DNA of 13,079 nucleotides from Planctomycetales bacterium 4484_123 (GTDB lineage: Bacteria; Planctomycetota; Phycisphaerae; SM23-33): contig MVCS01000013.1 in assembly GCA_002049885.1 (NCBI GenBank), forward strand, positions 1 through 13,079. The letters are read 5' to 3'. The notes under the pieces are model-generated. The model worked only from the letters and a program-made list of their open reading frames with translations. It had not been told where the DNA came from and did no database searches. A program made the position numbers and the translations under genes. Shown in pieces: positions 6,496-13,079 of the stretch (position 1 is the stretch's first letter; the number at the start of each line of letters is the position of its first letter).

Positions 6496-7161
6496 ATGCC
6501 CGGCCGATGGCCCCTTGGTCGTGTCACGGCGGGACCAGAGGTGGAGAACTGTCCGGAGTTCATCCTGGCGTCGCGCTCGCCCCGTCGTCGGCAGTTGCTG
6601 GAGCAGGCGGGGTATCGCTTTCGGGTGGTGCCGCCACCCCTGCCAGAGCCGACCTGCGCGGCGCTGGAGGCCGAGCCGGCGCGGCTGGCGGAGGCCCTGG
6701 CGTACTTCAAGGCCCGGGCGGTGTCCCTGCGGTTACCCGGCGAGATCGTCCTTGGCGCCGATACCGTGGTGGCCTGCGGGGGCAGGCTGTTGGGCAAGGC
6801 CGACACCGCCGAGGAGGCCCGGCAAATGCTCTCGACCCTCTCGGGCACCCGGCATGCTGTTGTCACCGGCCTGGCGCTGCTGGTGCCCGCCCGTGGGGCC
6901 GGGCTGGCTCCGCGGCGGCACCTGGCTTCCGAGACGACCTACGTCACCATGCGGCCCTTGAGCGAGGAGGAGATTGGCCGTTATGTGGCCTCAGGCGAGT
7001 GGCGGGACAAGGCCGGGGCGTATGCCATTCAGGAAAGCGCCGATGCGTTCGTGCAACGACTGGAGGGCAGCTTCAGCAACGTCGTGGGGCTGCCCATGGA
7101 TTTGCTGGCCAGGTTGCTGGAGGTCGCTTGCCGCTCGGCCAGATCGGGCCGGGCCGGGTAG
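6496..7161 (+). CDS. maf: Maf-family nucleoside triphosphate pyrophosphatase (dTTP/UTP type)
   Basis: The product is a Maf/YhdE-like enzyme that hydrolyses dTTP, UTP and modified pyrimidine nucleotides to monophosphates, removing non-canonical nucleotides in the cytoplasm. The family signatures are in order: ILASRSPRRRQLL (23-35, substrate loop), GADTVV (87-92, catalytic Asp D89), LGKADTAEEARQMLSTLSG, HAVVTG, DKAGAYAIQ (171-179) and SFSNVVGLP (192-200). The DKAGAYxIQ form points to the YhdE (dTTP/UTP) branch and not the YceF branch. With ATG 6496 the protein has 221 residues, slightly longer than usual. GTG 6541, just before ENCPEFILASRS, gives 206 and is equally likely; neither has a clear ribosome site. 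It follows the GT9 gene by 35 nt and is probably in the same transcript. Confidence 0.9.
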   Translation: MPGRWPLGRVTAGPEVENCPEFILASRSPRRRQLLEQAGYRFRVVPPPLPEPTCAALEAEPARLAEALAYFKARAVSLRLPGEIVLGADTVVACGGRLLGKADTAEEARQMLSTLSGTRHAVVTGLALLVPARGAGLAPRRHLASETTYVTMRPLSEEEIGRYVASGEWRDKAGAYAIQESADAFVQRLEGSFSNVVGLPMDLLARLLEVACRSARSGRAG

Positions 7162-7177
7162 GCGGCCTGGTCTGGCC

Positions 7178-7636
7178 GTGGTGGTGCTGGTGGCCGCGGC
7201 GCTGGTCCTGGCGCCGGCGGGGTGTCGGTCCCGCCCTGGTGACGCCCGCGTCCGCATTGGCCGGGCGGAGTGGAAGGTGGAGATTGCCGCCGACGAGGCC
7301 TCACGGCGCCGCGGGTTGGGCGGGCGGCGCCAGGTGCCGGCGGGTACGGGCATGCTGTTCATCTTCCCGCGCGAAGCGCCCCGGCGGTTTCACATGCTCG
7401 ACTGCCACGTGCCGCTGGACGTGGCGTTCATCTCCGCCCGCGGTGTGATCGTCGATGTCCGCACCATGGCGGTGGAGCCGGACCCGGCCCATCCGGCCAC
7501 CGTTTATTCCAGCCGCCGGCCCGCTCGATATGCCCTGGAGGTCCCGGCGGGCGAGTTGGCGGCTGCGGGGGTCAAGGTGGGCGACCTGGTGGAGCTGTTG
7601 GGCTCGGCCCGGGACGCTGCTAAAGCCGCCCGCTGA
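7178..7636 (+). CDS. DUF192-family exported protein
   Basis: The mature part is a DUF192 domain of about 110 residues. It starts RIGRAEWKVEIAADEASRRR and goes on through GLGGRRQVPAGTGMLFIFP, HMLDCHVPLDVAFISARGVI (the conserved 'MxxTxxPLDxxFI' region, here with Cys) and YSSRRPARYALEVPAG. The C-terminal VKVGDLVELLG is also typical. The family is small, often secreted, and has no known activity. A hydrophobic N-terminus ending APAGC could be a signal peptide or a weak lipobox (Pro at -3). The start is uncertain: GTG 7178 is the first sensible codon after the Maf stop, but it leaves no positive charge before the hydrophobic stretch and has no visible ribosome site. The reading frame remains open upstream within maf, so a longer N-terminus is possible. 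Confidence 0.8.
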   Translation: MVVLVAAALVLAPAGCRSRPGDARVRIGRAEWKVEIAADEASRRRGLGGRRQVPAGTGMLFIFPREAPRRFHMLDCHVPLDVAFISARGVIVDVRTMAVEPDPAHPATVYSSRRPARYALEVPAGELAAAGVKVGDLVELLGSARDAAKAAR

Positions 7637-7684
7637 GCCGCCCGAATTATGTATGGCCGAGGGCCCAGGCTCACGGGTGTGTGT

Positions 7685-8869
7685 ATGCTGGTAACCGCGG
7701 AGAAGGCCAGCCTGTTGTGGATCTCGCCGGACGGTCCGCCGCCCGGGCTGGGGGAGTTGCTGGGACGGCAGTGGGAGGTGACGCCGCGCCGGTGGACCGG
7801 CTCGATTGCCCAGTGGCTCGATGAGGCGGAGGTGGCGGTCATCTCACCGCCCGGCGACGGCAGCTTCGACCTGCGCGACCTCAGCCGACTGCTGGACGAG
7901 GTGGACCGCAGCCAGGCCGTTGCCGTGGTGCTGCTGCCGCCGCACCTGCCTGCCGACAACCTCCTCGTGCGACGCCGTGGGCGGTTCGTGCTGGTCCCGG
8001 CGGACGTCTCGGCGGACGGGCTGGCCGCCAGGATCGACGCTGCCGCCGCCCTCCAGCCGGTCATCAGGCACCTCCAGGCCGACCTGGAATCCCTCCGCAG
8101 CTTCAACGGCACCGGCGAGCTGGAGGACCTGGACGAGGAACTCCGACTGGCGGCCAGGCTTCAGCGCGACTTCCTGCCTCAGCGGCTGCCCGAGGTCGGC
8201 CCGATCCGCTTCGCCGCGCTGTTTCGCCCGGCCACGTGGGTCAGCGGCGACATCTACGACGTCTTCCGCCTGGACGAAAACCACGTGGGCTTCTATGTGG
8301 CCGACGTGGTCGGCCACGGCCTGCCGGCTGCCCTGCTGACGATCTTCCTGAAAAAGTCGCTTCAGACCAAGCGCATCCTGGGGCACAGCTACGAGATCGT
8401 CTCCCCGCCGATCACGCTGGCCCTGTTGAACGACGACATCTGCCAGCAGGGCCTGACCTCCTGCCAGTTCTGCACGGCCTGGTACGGCATCGTCGATGCC
8501 CGCACGCTGCGCCTGCGCTGCGCCCGTGGCGGGCACCCGCCGGCGCTGCTGCTGAGCCGCGATCAGCCCCCGCGGCAGCTCGCCCCCAACGGGCCGCTGC
8601 TGGGCGTGTTCCCGGGCGAGACGTTTCAGCCCATGGAGGTCGCCCTGCGCCCGGGGCAGCGTGTGGTGGTGTACTCCGATGGTGCCGAGGAGGCCCTGCG
8701 CGACTTCGGCGCCCCGGAGCGCTGCGCCATCGGCGAGGTCTGCGAGGAACTGCTCGAGCTGCCTCCTGAGGAGATGGCCCTCCAGCTCACCGCCCGCATC
8801 GACCAACGCCGGGCCGAGGCCGCGCGTTGCGACGACATCACCGTGGTGGTCATGGACGTTCAGGGCTGA
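7685..8869 (+). CDS. SpoIIE/RsbU-type serine phosphatase with pseudo-receiver N-terminus
   Basis: A cytoplasmic signalling protein of 394 residues. The N-terminal 120 residues follow the strand-helix pattern of a response-regulator receiver but lack its active residues: the first strand KASLLWIS has no acidic pair, the strand AVISPPGDG lacks the phospho-Asp, and the usual Lys strand reads FVLVPAD. A helical linker (LRLAARLQRDFLPQRLP, 153-169) is the usual RsbU-type connector. The PP2C/SpoIIE domain shows its metal residues: SGDIYD (D189), ADVVGHG (D207, G210), GGHPPALLL, YSDGAEEA (D332) and CDDITVVV (D383, D384). Such enzymes dephosphorylate STAS-domain anti-sigma antagonists, but no partner is near. 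I chose ATG 7685 because homology-like sequence begins there. ATG 7649 adds 12 residues and is possible. DUF192 ends 48 nt upstream. Confidence 0.88.
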   Translation: MLVTAEKASLLWISPDGPPPGLGELLGRQWEVTPRRWTGSIAQWLDEAEVAVISPPGDGSFDLRDLSRLLDEVDRSQAVAVVLLPPHLPADNLLVRRRGRFVLVPADVSADGLAARIDAAAALQPVIRHLQADLESLRSFNGTGELEDLDEELRLAARLQRDFLPQRLPEVGPIRFAALFRPATWVSGDIYDVFRLDENHVGFYVADVVGHGLPAALLTIFLKKSLQTKRILGHSYEIVSPPITLALLNDDICQQGLTSCQFCTAWYGIVDARTLRLRCARGGHPPALLLSRDQPPRQLAPNGPLLGVFPGETFQPMEVALRPGQRVVVYSDGAEEALRDFGAPERCAIGEVCEELLELPPEEMALQLTARIDQRRAEAARCDDITVVVMDVQG

Positions 8870-8923
8870 AGACCGGCTGGCCGGCACGACGCCTCCTTTC
8901 CCCGAGCCCGTGCCCATGCGGCG

Positions 8924-8947
8924 GGACCGCGCGCCGGGGTCCTTTCC
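8924..8947 (+). terminator. Possible weak terminator after the phosphatase gene
   Basis: GGACC (8924-8928) can pair with GGTCC (8938-8942) across a 9-nt GC-rich loop and is followed by TTTCC. The stem has only five pairs and the T-tract is short, so any termination would be inefficient. It lies between the phosphatase stop and the promoter at 8960. Confidence 0.2.
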
Positions 8948-8959
8948 GCGCGATAGTGC

Positions 8960-8988
8960 TTGACAGTGCGGGGGTGGTGGGCGAAATT
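8960..8988 (+). promoter_or_regulatory. Possible promoter for the two membrane protein genes
   Basis: A perfect TTGACA (8960-8965) is followed after 17 nt by GAAATT (8983-8988), which matches only three of six -10 positions. It sits in the 154-nt gap before the DUF6677-like gene. A start near 8995 would give either a leaderless message from GTG 8997 or a short leader with the AGGGAG ribosome site before ATG 9024. Confidence 0.4.
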
Positions 8989-9023
8989 GCCGCCCTGTGA
9001 GCGCCACCGTCAGGGAGACGTGC

Positions 9024-9554
9024 ATGGCCAACCAGCGTGAGCCGAATCTGCTGATGCCCCTGTTGGCGGGGATGCTGGCCTGGGCCATTCCCGGGGCCGG
9101 GCACGTTTACCTGAGGCGGACGGTCCGAGGCATCATCCTTTGTATCTGCATCAACGGCCTGTTCTGGGCGGGGATGGCCTTCGGAGGGGTCTTCACCGTG
9201 GAACCGCTGGAGCAGCGCTGGTGGTTCGTGGCTCAGATGTGCACGGGGGTCTCGGGGCTGGCGGGTTGGTATCGGCAGCAGCACGTGCGGCGCGAGATCG
9301 CCGCGCGGATAGGGTTGGAGCCCACCCCGCCGCGCTACCCGGCGGAGGCCGCCGGCTGGCGTGAGACCTTCACGCGCCAGCTCGTTCGCGAGGACCTGGA
9401 CCTGAACTACCCCACCGACAACGTCGCCCGGGCCTACAGCGGCGTGGCGGGGATGCTGAACGTGCTGGCCATTTTCGACGCGGTGATGCTGGCCGCCATG
9501 GGCCGGCTGGGCGAGCCGCCGCCCCGGAAGCCAGCCAAGGAGCCGCCGCTGTGA
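9024..9554 (+). CDS. DUF6677-like membrane protein
   Basis: The 176-residue protein starts LLMPLLAGMLAWAIPGAGHVYLRRTVRGIILC. The 'LAWxxPGxGHxYLxRxxRG' motif with a membrane hairpin is found in small TM2-like membrane proteins and in the planctomycete family DUF6677. Likely membrane segments are at 10-28, 36-57, 67-82 and 138-160. Between the third and fourth is a soluble stretch of about 55 residues (VRREIAARIGLEP to LDLNYPTDNVARAYSG), and the tail is proline- and lysine-rich. The function is unknown. ATG 9024 is preceded by AGGGAG six nt upstream. GTG 8997 is in frame, adds nine residues and could serve as a leaderless start. The stop overlaps the GTG of the next gene (GTGA), so the two proteins are made together and may interact. 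Confidence 0.75.
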   Translation: MANQREPNLLMPLLAGMLAWAIPGAGHVYLRRTVRGIILCICINGLFWAGMAFGGVFTVEPLEQRWWFVAQMCTGVSGLAGWYRQQHVRREIAARIGLEPTPPRYPAEAAGWRETFTRQLVREDLDLNYPTDNVARAYSGVAGMLNVLAIFDAVMLAAMGRLGEPPPRKPAKEPPL

Positions 9555-9772
9555 TCGCCTGGCGTTTGTTCGTCAACCCTGTGGAGATGGGCGCCGACCA
9601 CATCTGGTTGGTGCTGCCGCTGTGCGCGGTGTTGGCGATTGTGTACAAAACCATCCGCGTGGAGCGGCTGCGCCAGCTTCCGCTGGCCGTGCTGGTGCTG
9701 TGGGCGTACATGCTGGGCGGGATCCTGGCTCTGGCGGTGGGTTTTTATGTTCTGCTGGAGTACGCGGCATAG
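9551..9772 (+). CDS. Small membrane protein coupled to the DUF6677-like gene
   Basis: A 73-residue protein beginning at GTG 9551, which overlaps the previous stop by GTGA. It has two probable membrane helices, one at about residues 17-33 (HIWLVLPLCAVLAIVYK) and one at about 43-70 (LPLAVLVLWAYMLGGILALA and following), joined by a basic loop (TIRVERLRQ). The overlap, the membrane-protein composition and the steady codon pattern make it a real gene despite its size. I do not recognise a family. Partnership with the upstream membrane protein is inferred from coupling only. It is the last plus-strand gene; the VWA gene converges from the other side 45 nt further on, and no clear hairpin lies between them. 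Confidence 0.7.
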   Translation: MIAWRLFVNPVEMGADHIWLVLPLCAVLAIVYKTIRVERLRQLPLAVLVLWAYMLGGILALAVGFYVLLEYAA

Positions 9773-9817
9773 GGGCGCGGGGTTGGCCGGGGGGCAATGG
9801 ACGCTGCCGACACTCAC

Positions 9818-12148
9818 CTAGGTGGTCATCTTCAGGTACAGCGCGGGCAGCACGTTGGTGAGTCTGCGCATGTTTTCCAGGATGACGAACCGGCGGTGGG
9901 GGAACATGATTTCCAGGTCGGCCCGCGAGTTTTCCAGTGTGGAGATGCAGACCACGTGGATGTCCTTGCGGGCGCACTCCAACGTGGCCATGCGGACGTC
10001 GTACTGGGCATATCGGCTGGCGGGGTCGTAGCCGGCGTCCTGCGGCCTGCCGTCGGTGATGAGGATGATGACCTTCCTGCGGGCGGCCACGGCGGCGAGC
10101 TTCTCCCGGCAGTGGCGCAAGGCCACGCCGATGCGAGTGGAGGCCGCGGGACTGGCCGCCAGCAGCCGGCGCCGGGCGTCGGCGGAGAACGGCTCCTCGA
10201 AATCCTTGTAGATGAAGAAATCGCAGTGTTCCCGTCCGTTGCCCGAAAAACCGTAGATGGCGAAGCGGTCTGCCAGTGCCTCCAACCCCGCCCCGAGGGT
10301 CAGGGCGGCCCGCTTTTCCAGGTCGATGATTCGCCTGCCGGCGGCCTCCCTGCGGTTGCCCCCGGCCCCGTCCGCGCCGTCGGCGGGCACCGCCGCCGTC
10401 GATCCGGACACGTCCAGCAGCAGCGCGACCGCCAGGTCGCGCCTCTTGATCAGGGGCTTCTGGTAGAAGCGCACGCGCGGGGCCGGCTGGCGCCGCCTCA
10501 GTGCCATGTACTCCACCAGCCGGTCGATGTCTATCTCGTCGCCGTGGGCCAGGTACTTCTCCTTGCGCACCAGCTCAGGCTTGAGCCGCTCGAACATTCG
10601 CCGGGCGCGGGCCATGGCCTGCTGGTCTTCGGCCTCGGCCGGCCTGACGAAGTGAGCGTCGGGCTCCACGCGGTGCTCCCGCAGGAAGCACCAGTCCTCG
10701 TAGTAGTCGTTCTCGTTCTGATTCCACTCTGGATACACAAAGGCCGTCGGCACGGCGGGACCTTCCTCGCCGGCCTCCTCGGCCTGCTTGGTTGCGGCGG
10801 ACTGGTCTTGCCCATCCTCATCGGCCGGCTTGCCCCTCCGCCGGGCCCTGCGCAGGTCGGCCACAAGGGCGCTTGCCGGGGCGGGGCCCATGCCGCCGGG
10901 ATAGTAGAAATCCGGAAAGAAGGCCAGTGCCCTGGGCGGGGCGTCTGCGCGGCGAAGGAAGCCCTCGAGCATGGGCCGGGCCAGCCTGGCCGAGTCGAAG
11001 CAGCTCTCGGCGGCGTCGGCTGCTGCCAGGATGCCGGCGACCAGCGGGTCGTCGGGCGTCCCTTCGGCCGTCAAGCACCGCCGCAGCAACTCGTCCGTGG
11101 CCGTCCGGGGAGGGGCCAATTCGAATTCGCGCCGGATGGCGAAGTCCACCAGCCTCCGCGCTCCGGGCATCCTGCGGCGGACCCGGCGGACGATGCGCGT
11201 TGTCTCGGCGATGGTCACCAGCGCTGCCAGCGGGCGGTCGCCCAGCCATTCGACGATGCTGGCGGCGCCCGGTCGGCCCTGAATGACCGGGAAGCCCTGC
11301 GCGCGGACCGCCTCCCCGGCCAGCACCGTCGCCAGCAGGTACAGAGACTCGTTCCGCTGGCGCGACGGCTCGGAGCGGATCCGTGCCGGCAGGTACAGGT
11401 GGTCGTGAAAGCAGACCACCGTGCAGTTCCGCTCAATGAGCTCGTCGCTGTCCAGCCCGGACAGGTCGTCGATCTCTATCTTCCGCCCGGCCAGCGCCCG
11501 GACGAGGCGTTCCAGGCGGTCGGTGAGGTCTTCCAGCCTGGCCTCCTGTGTGAGGTTCCGGACGTAGGCTGCGGCGGATTTCAACCGCAACGCCGCGAAG
11601 TCGATGGCGGTGCGCGGGTTCTGGCGGTGCAGCCGAAGCAGTTCGGCCACGAAGAGGTTCACCTGGTGCGGGTCCAGCAGCTTGATGAGCCTGCCGTAGC
11701 CGGCCATGAATCCCTGTGCCAGCTGGGCGTCCACGGCCCGCAGGCCTCGAACGTGCCGGAGCAATTCCCGGACCTGCGCCGGGCTGTCGCCGAAGCCCCC
11801 TTCGCCCCACAAGCGGAAAAAGGCGATGCCATGGGCCAGCTTTTCCTCGGCCAGCTCCCGGCCCAGGGCGCAGAAGTCCTCGAACATCCCCGGCAACTCC
11901 AGCAGCCACTTCGTCCGCGGGTTCAAGCCCGCCAGGAACTCCTTGAGGGCGAAGTCGAATGACCCCGGCCTGCTGTGGTCCAGCATGGCCTTGAAGGTCC
12001 GGGTGACCTCTTCACGCCCGGGCCCGATGGCGCCGTCGGCCAGCAACTGGCGAATGGCATCGGCGAAGATGCGGCGATACCCCCAGGAGACCTTTCGCAG
12101 GTCGAAGCCAAGCTGCTCGTCGGGTTTGTCAACCGGCTCCTTCGTCAC
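9818..12148 (-). CDS. NorD/CbbO-like von Willebrand factor A protein
   Basis: This 776-residue cytoplasmic protein ends in a VWA domain (about 565-776) with an intact metal-ion-dependent adhesion site: LLLDVSGST (D579, S581, S583), the threonine in STRIGVAL (T671) and the aspartate in ILITDG (D699). Ahead of it is FVYPEWNQNENDYYEDWC (470-487), the characteristic motif before the VWA domain in NorD and CbbO. The remaining N-terminus is mostly helical. A charged linker (about 430-468) and a Gly/Ala/Asp-rich insert (585-605) right after the metal site are unusual. These proteins act with a MoxR-type ATPase to activate metalloenzymes such as nitric oxide reductase or Rubisco. The ATPase gene lies just upstream (12330-13079), but neither target enzyme is here. 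The start is GTG 12148; no better in-frame start exists nearby and the ribosome site is weak. Confidence 0.87.
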   Translation of the reverse strand: MTKEPVDKPDEQLGFDLRKVSWGYRRIFADAIRQLLADGAIGPGREEVTRTFKAMLDHSRPGSFDFALKEFLAGLNPRTKWLLELPGMFEDFCALGRELAEEKLAHGIAFFRLWGEGGFGDSPAQVRELLRHVRGLRAVDAQLAQGFMAGYGRLIKLLDPHQVNLFVAELLRLHRQNPRTAIDFAALRLKSAAAYVRNLTQEARLEDLTDRLERLVRALAGRKIEIDDLSGLDSDELIERNCTVVCFHDHLYLPARIRSEPSRQRNESLYLLATVLAGEAVRAQGFPVIQGRPGAASIVEWLGDRPLAALVTIAETTRIVRRVRRRMPGARRLVDFAIRREFELAPPRTATDELLRRCLTAEGTPDDPLVAGILAAADAAESCFDSARLARPMLEGFLRRADAPPRALAFFPDFYYPGGMGPAPASALVADLRRARRRGKPADEDGQDQSAATKQAEEAGEEGPAVPTAFVYPEWNQNENDYYEDWCFLREHRVEPDAHFVRPAEAEDQQAMARARRMFERLKPELVRKEKYLAHGDEIDIDRLVEYMALRRRQPAPRVRFYQKPLIKRRDLAVALLLDVSGSTAAVPADGADGAGGNRREAAGRRIIDLEKRAALTLGAGLEALADRFAIYGFSGNGREHCDFFIYKDFEEPFSADARRRLLAASPAASTRIGVALRHCREKLAAVAARRKVIILITDGRPQDAGYDPASRYAQYDVRMATLECARKDIHVVCISTLENSRADLEIMFPHRRFVILENMRRLTNVLPALYLKMTT

Positions 12149-12329
12149 GGCCTTGCCGTCCCGTTACCTGCGGCTTTGGCGACTTCAAACCTGGCACTTC
12201 GCACTTCGAACTTCGAACTTCCCGCTTCGAACTCTTTACTTCGAACTGGATACTCCGAGGTCAATCTTGTGGCTTGGCCCAGCCGGTCGTTGCCGCCGGT
12301 GGGGCAGAGGAGGCCAGGGAGCTGAGGCG
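12149..12329. other. 181-bp gap between the ATPase and VWA genes
   Basis: No gene is supported here. The part nearest the VWA start is GC-rich, the middle (12182-12250) is markedly AT-richer and holds the 7-bp repeats annotated separately, and the part nearest the ATPase stop returns to GC-rich sequence. On the minus strand a TTGACC hexamer (12264-12259) is present, but the best -10-like sequence (TAAAGA at 12238-12233) sits 20 nt away, too far for a confident promoter. The gap is long for an ATPase/VWA pair that is usually tightly linked. Confidence 0.6.
12196..12244. repeat. Short array of 7-bp ACTTCGA-type repeats
   Basis: Units read ACTTCGC (12196-12202), ACTTCGA (12203-12209), ACTTCGA (12210-12216), a degenerate ACTTCCCGC, CTTCGA (12225-12230), ACTCTTT and ACTTCGA (12238-12244). 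An outlying ACTTCAAA begins at 12182. On the transcribed strand the unit is TCGAAGT, and TTCGAA is self-complementary. The base composition differs sharply from the flanking genes. It looks like an intergenic microsatellite or a decayed small repeat element. Confidence 0.75.
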
Positions 12330-13079
12330 TCAGCTCTGCTCGGCTGCGCCGGCGGCCTGGGGGGGCGGCTCTTCCATGGCCTCGCCGAAGTACAGCCGGG
12401 CGATGTCCTCCACCGCGGTGATTATCTCGGTTTCGTCCGAGAGCGTCCTGCTGATGGCGCAGCGGCAGGCGGTGACGGCGTCCAGGCCGTCGGTTATCAG
12501 CCGGCCCACGTACACCAGCAGCCTGGAGGAGACCCCTTCATCCAGGCCGTAGCCCTTCAGCGAGCGGATGCGCTGACCCATCTCCGCGAGCTTGCGGGCG
12601 GTGGGCTCGTCCAGGCCCGACTCGGTGGTGATGATTCGCACCTCGGTTTCGAGCTCGGGGTGGTCGAAGCTCAGCGTGGCGAAGCGCTGCTTGGTCGAGT
12701 GCTTGAGGTCCTTGGCGATGTTCTGGTAGCCGGGGTTGTAGCTCAGGACCATCATGAAGGTATCGGCCGCCGGGACCACCTCGCCGGTCTTGTCGATGAA
12801 CAGCATGCGGCGGTCGTCGGTGAGCGAATGGATGATGACGGTGGTGTCCTTGCGTGCCTCGACGATCTCGTCCAGGTAGCAGATCGCCCCGTGGCGCACC
12901 GCCAGGGTCAGCGGGCCGTCCTGCCAGCGGGTCTCGTCGTCCTTCAGCAGGTACCGGCCGAGAAGGTCCGAGGCCGTCAGGTCCTCGTGGCAGGAGACCG
13001 TCACCAGCGGCAGGTCCAACTGCCAGGCCATGTATTCCATGAACCGCGTCTTTCCGCAGCCCGTGGGCCCCTTGAGGAT
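12330..13079 (-). CDS. NorQ/CbbQ-like MoxR-group AAA+ ATPase, 5' end outside window
   Basis: The visible 249 residues begin inside the protein with ILKGPTGCGKTRF, a Walker A motif, so the true start lies beyond 13079. Walker B is AICYLDEI (about 50 residues later), followed by EARKDTTVIIHSLTDDRR, SYNPGYQNIAKDLKHSTKQRF (pore and arginine-finger region) and a CbbQ-type C-terminal domain ending ISRTLSDETEIITAVEDIARLYF. Sequence and domain order match NorQ, NirQ and CbbQ, hexameric ATPases that use ATP to remodel a target enzyme through a VWA partner. The partner gene follows at 12148 on the same strand. The acidic, alanine- and proline-rich tail (MEEPPPQAAGAAEQS) is not part of the domain. Assignment to a particular target is not possible. 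Confidence 0.9.
   Translation of the reverse strand: MLKGPTGCGKTRFMEYMAWQLDLPLVTVSCHEDLTASDLLGRYLLKDDETRWQDGPLTLAVRHGAICYLDEIVEARKDTTVIIHSLTDDRRMLFIDKTGEVVPAADTFMMVLSYNPGYQNIAKDLKHSTKQRFATLSFDHPELETEVRIITTESGLDEPTARKLAEMGQRIRSLKGYGLDEGVSSRLLVYVGRLITDGLDAVTACRCAISRTLSDETEIITAVEDIARLYFGEAMEEPPPQAAGAAEQS

Noticed and set aside
5288..6496. 402-codon minus-strand frame opposite the GT9 gene
   Set aside because: Shadow of a well-supported glycosyltransferase; Arg/Pro/Gly-rich with no motif.
6457..6497. Promoter-like TTGAGG and CACAAT before maf
   Set aside because: The spacer is 29 nt and the -10 box runs into the start codon, so they do not form a promoter.
9797..11962. 721-codon plus-strand frame opposite the VWA gene
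   Set aside because: It is antisense to a gene with clear VWA motifs, and its product is low-complexity and matches nothing.
12196..12244. CRISPR array
   Set aside because: The units are only 7 bp and directly tandem, without unique spacers, and no cas gene is present.

Overview
This is GC-rich bacterial DNA carrying ordinary chromosomal genes. I read it as a member of the Planctomycetota, possibly near the Phycisphaerae. The reasons are a single prepilin-like gene of the type abundant in that phylum, a DUF6677-like membrane protein, paired small lipoproteins, a NorQ/NorD-type ATPase and VWA pair without the usual partners, and very high GC with strand-symmetric shadow reading frames. This is inference from protein style; the window holds no rRNA or other marker gene.

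Layout. Positions 1-415 (minus) hold the 5' part of a type II secretion/prepilin-like gene whose frame is broken about 70 codons in. From the divergent intergenic region a plus-strand block runs to 9772: a DUF2752 membrane protein with its own strong promoter (554-1054), two related lipoproteins (1083-1727 and 1724-2407), a GT-B glycosyltransferase (2514-3605), a double-domain WaaP/Kdo-kinase-like protein with its own TTGAGC-18-TATAAT promoter (3615-5387), a heptosyltransferase-like GT9 enzyme (5384-6460), a Maf nucleotide pyrophosphatase (6496-7161), a DUF192 protein (7178-7636), a SpoIIE/RsbU-type phosphatase with a degenerate receiver-like N-terminus (7685-8869), and a coupled pair of membrane proteins (9024-9554 and 9551-9772). 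Converging on this from the minus strand are a NorD/CbbO-like VWA protein (9818-12148) and, upstream of it, a NorQ/CbbQ-like AAA+ ATPase that runs off the window end (12330-13079). A short array of 7-bp repeats lies in the gap between those two.

How the genes work together. The glycosyltransferase, double kinase and GT9 enzyme form a small envelope-sugar cluster, most simply an LPS-core-like pathway: sugar transfer by the two glycosyltransferases and phosphorylation by the kinase. The two lipoproteins are probably envelope proteins as well, but their job is unknown. Maf and DUF192 are housekeeping-type neighbours. The phosphatase is a signalling output protein with no visible partner. The ATPase/VWA pair most likely remodels or loads metal into an enzyme that is not in this window.

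The main points for a second look are the tandem kinase, the promoter whose -10 box contains the stop codon of the gene before it and appears to drive a leaderless message, the frameshifted prepilin gene, the pseudo-receiver on the phosphatase, and the orphan NorQ/NorD-like pair with heptamer repeats between them. I see no CRISPR array, tRNA, rRNA, transposase or phage gene.
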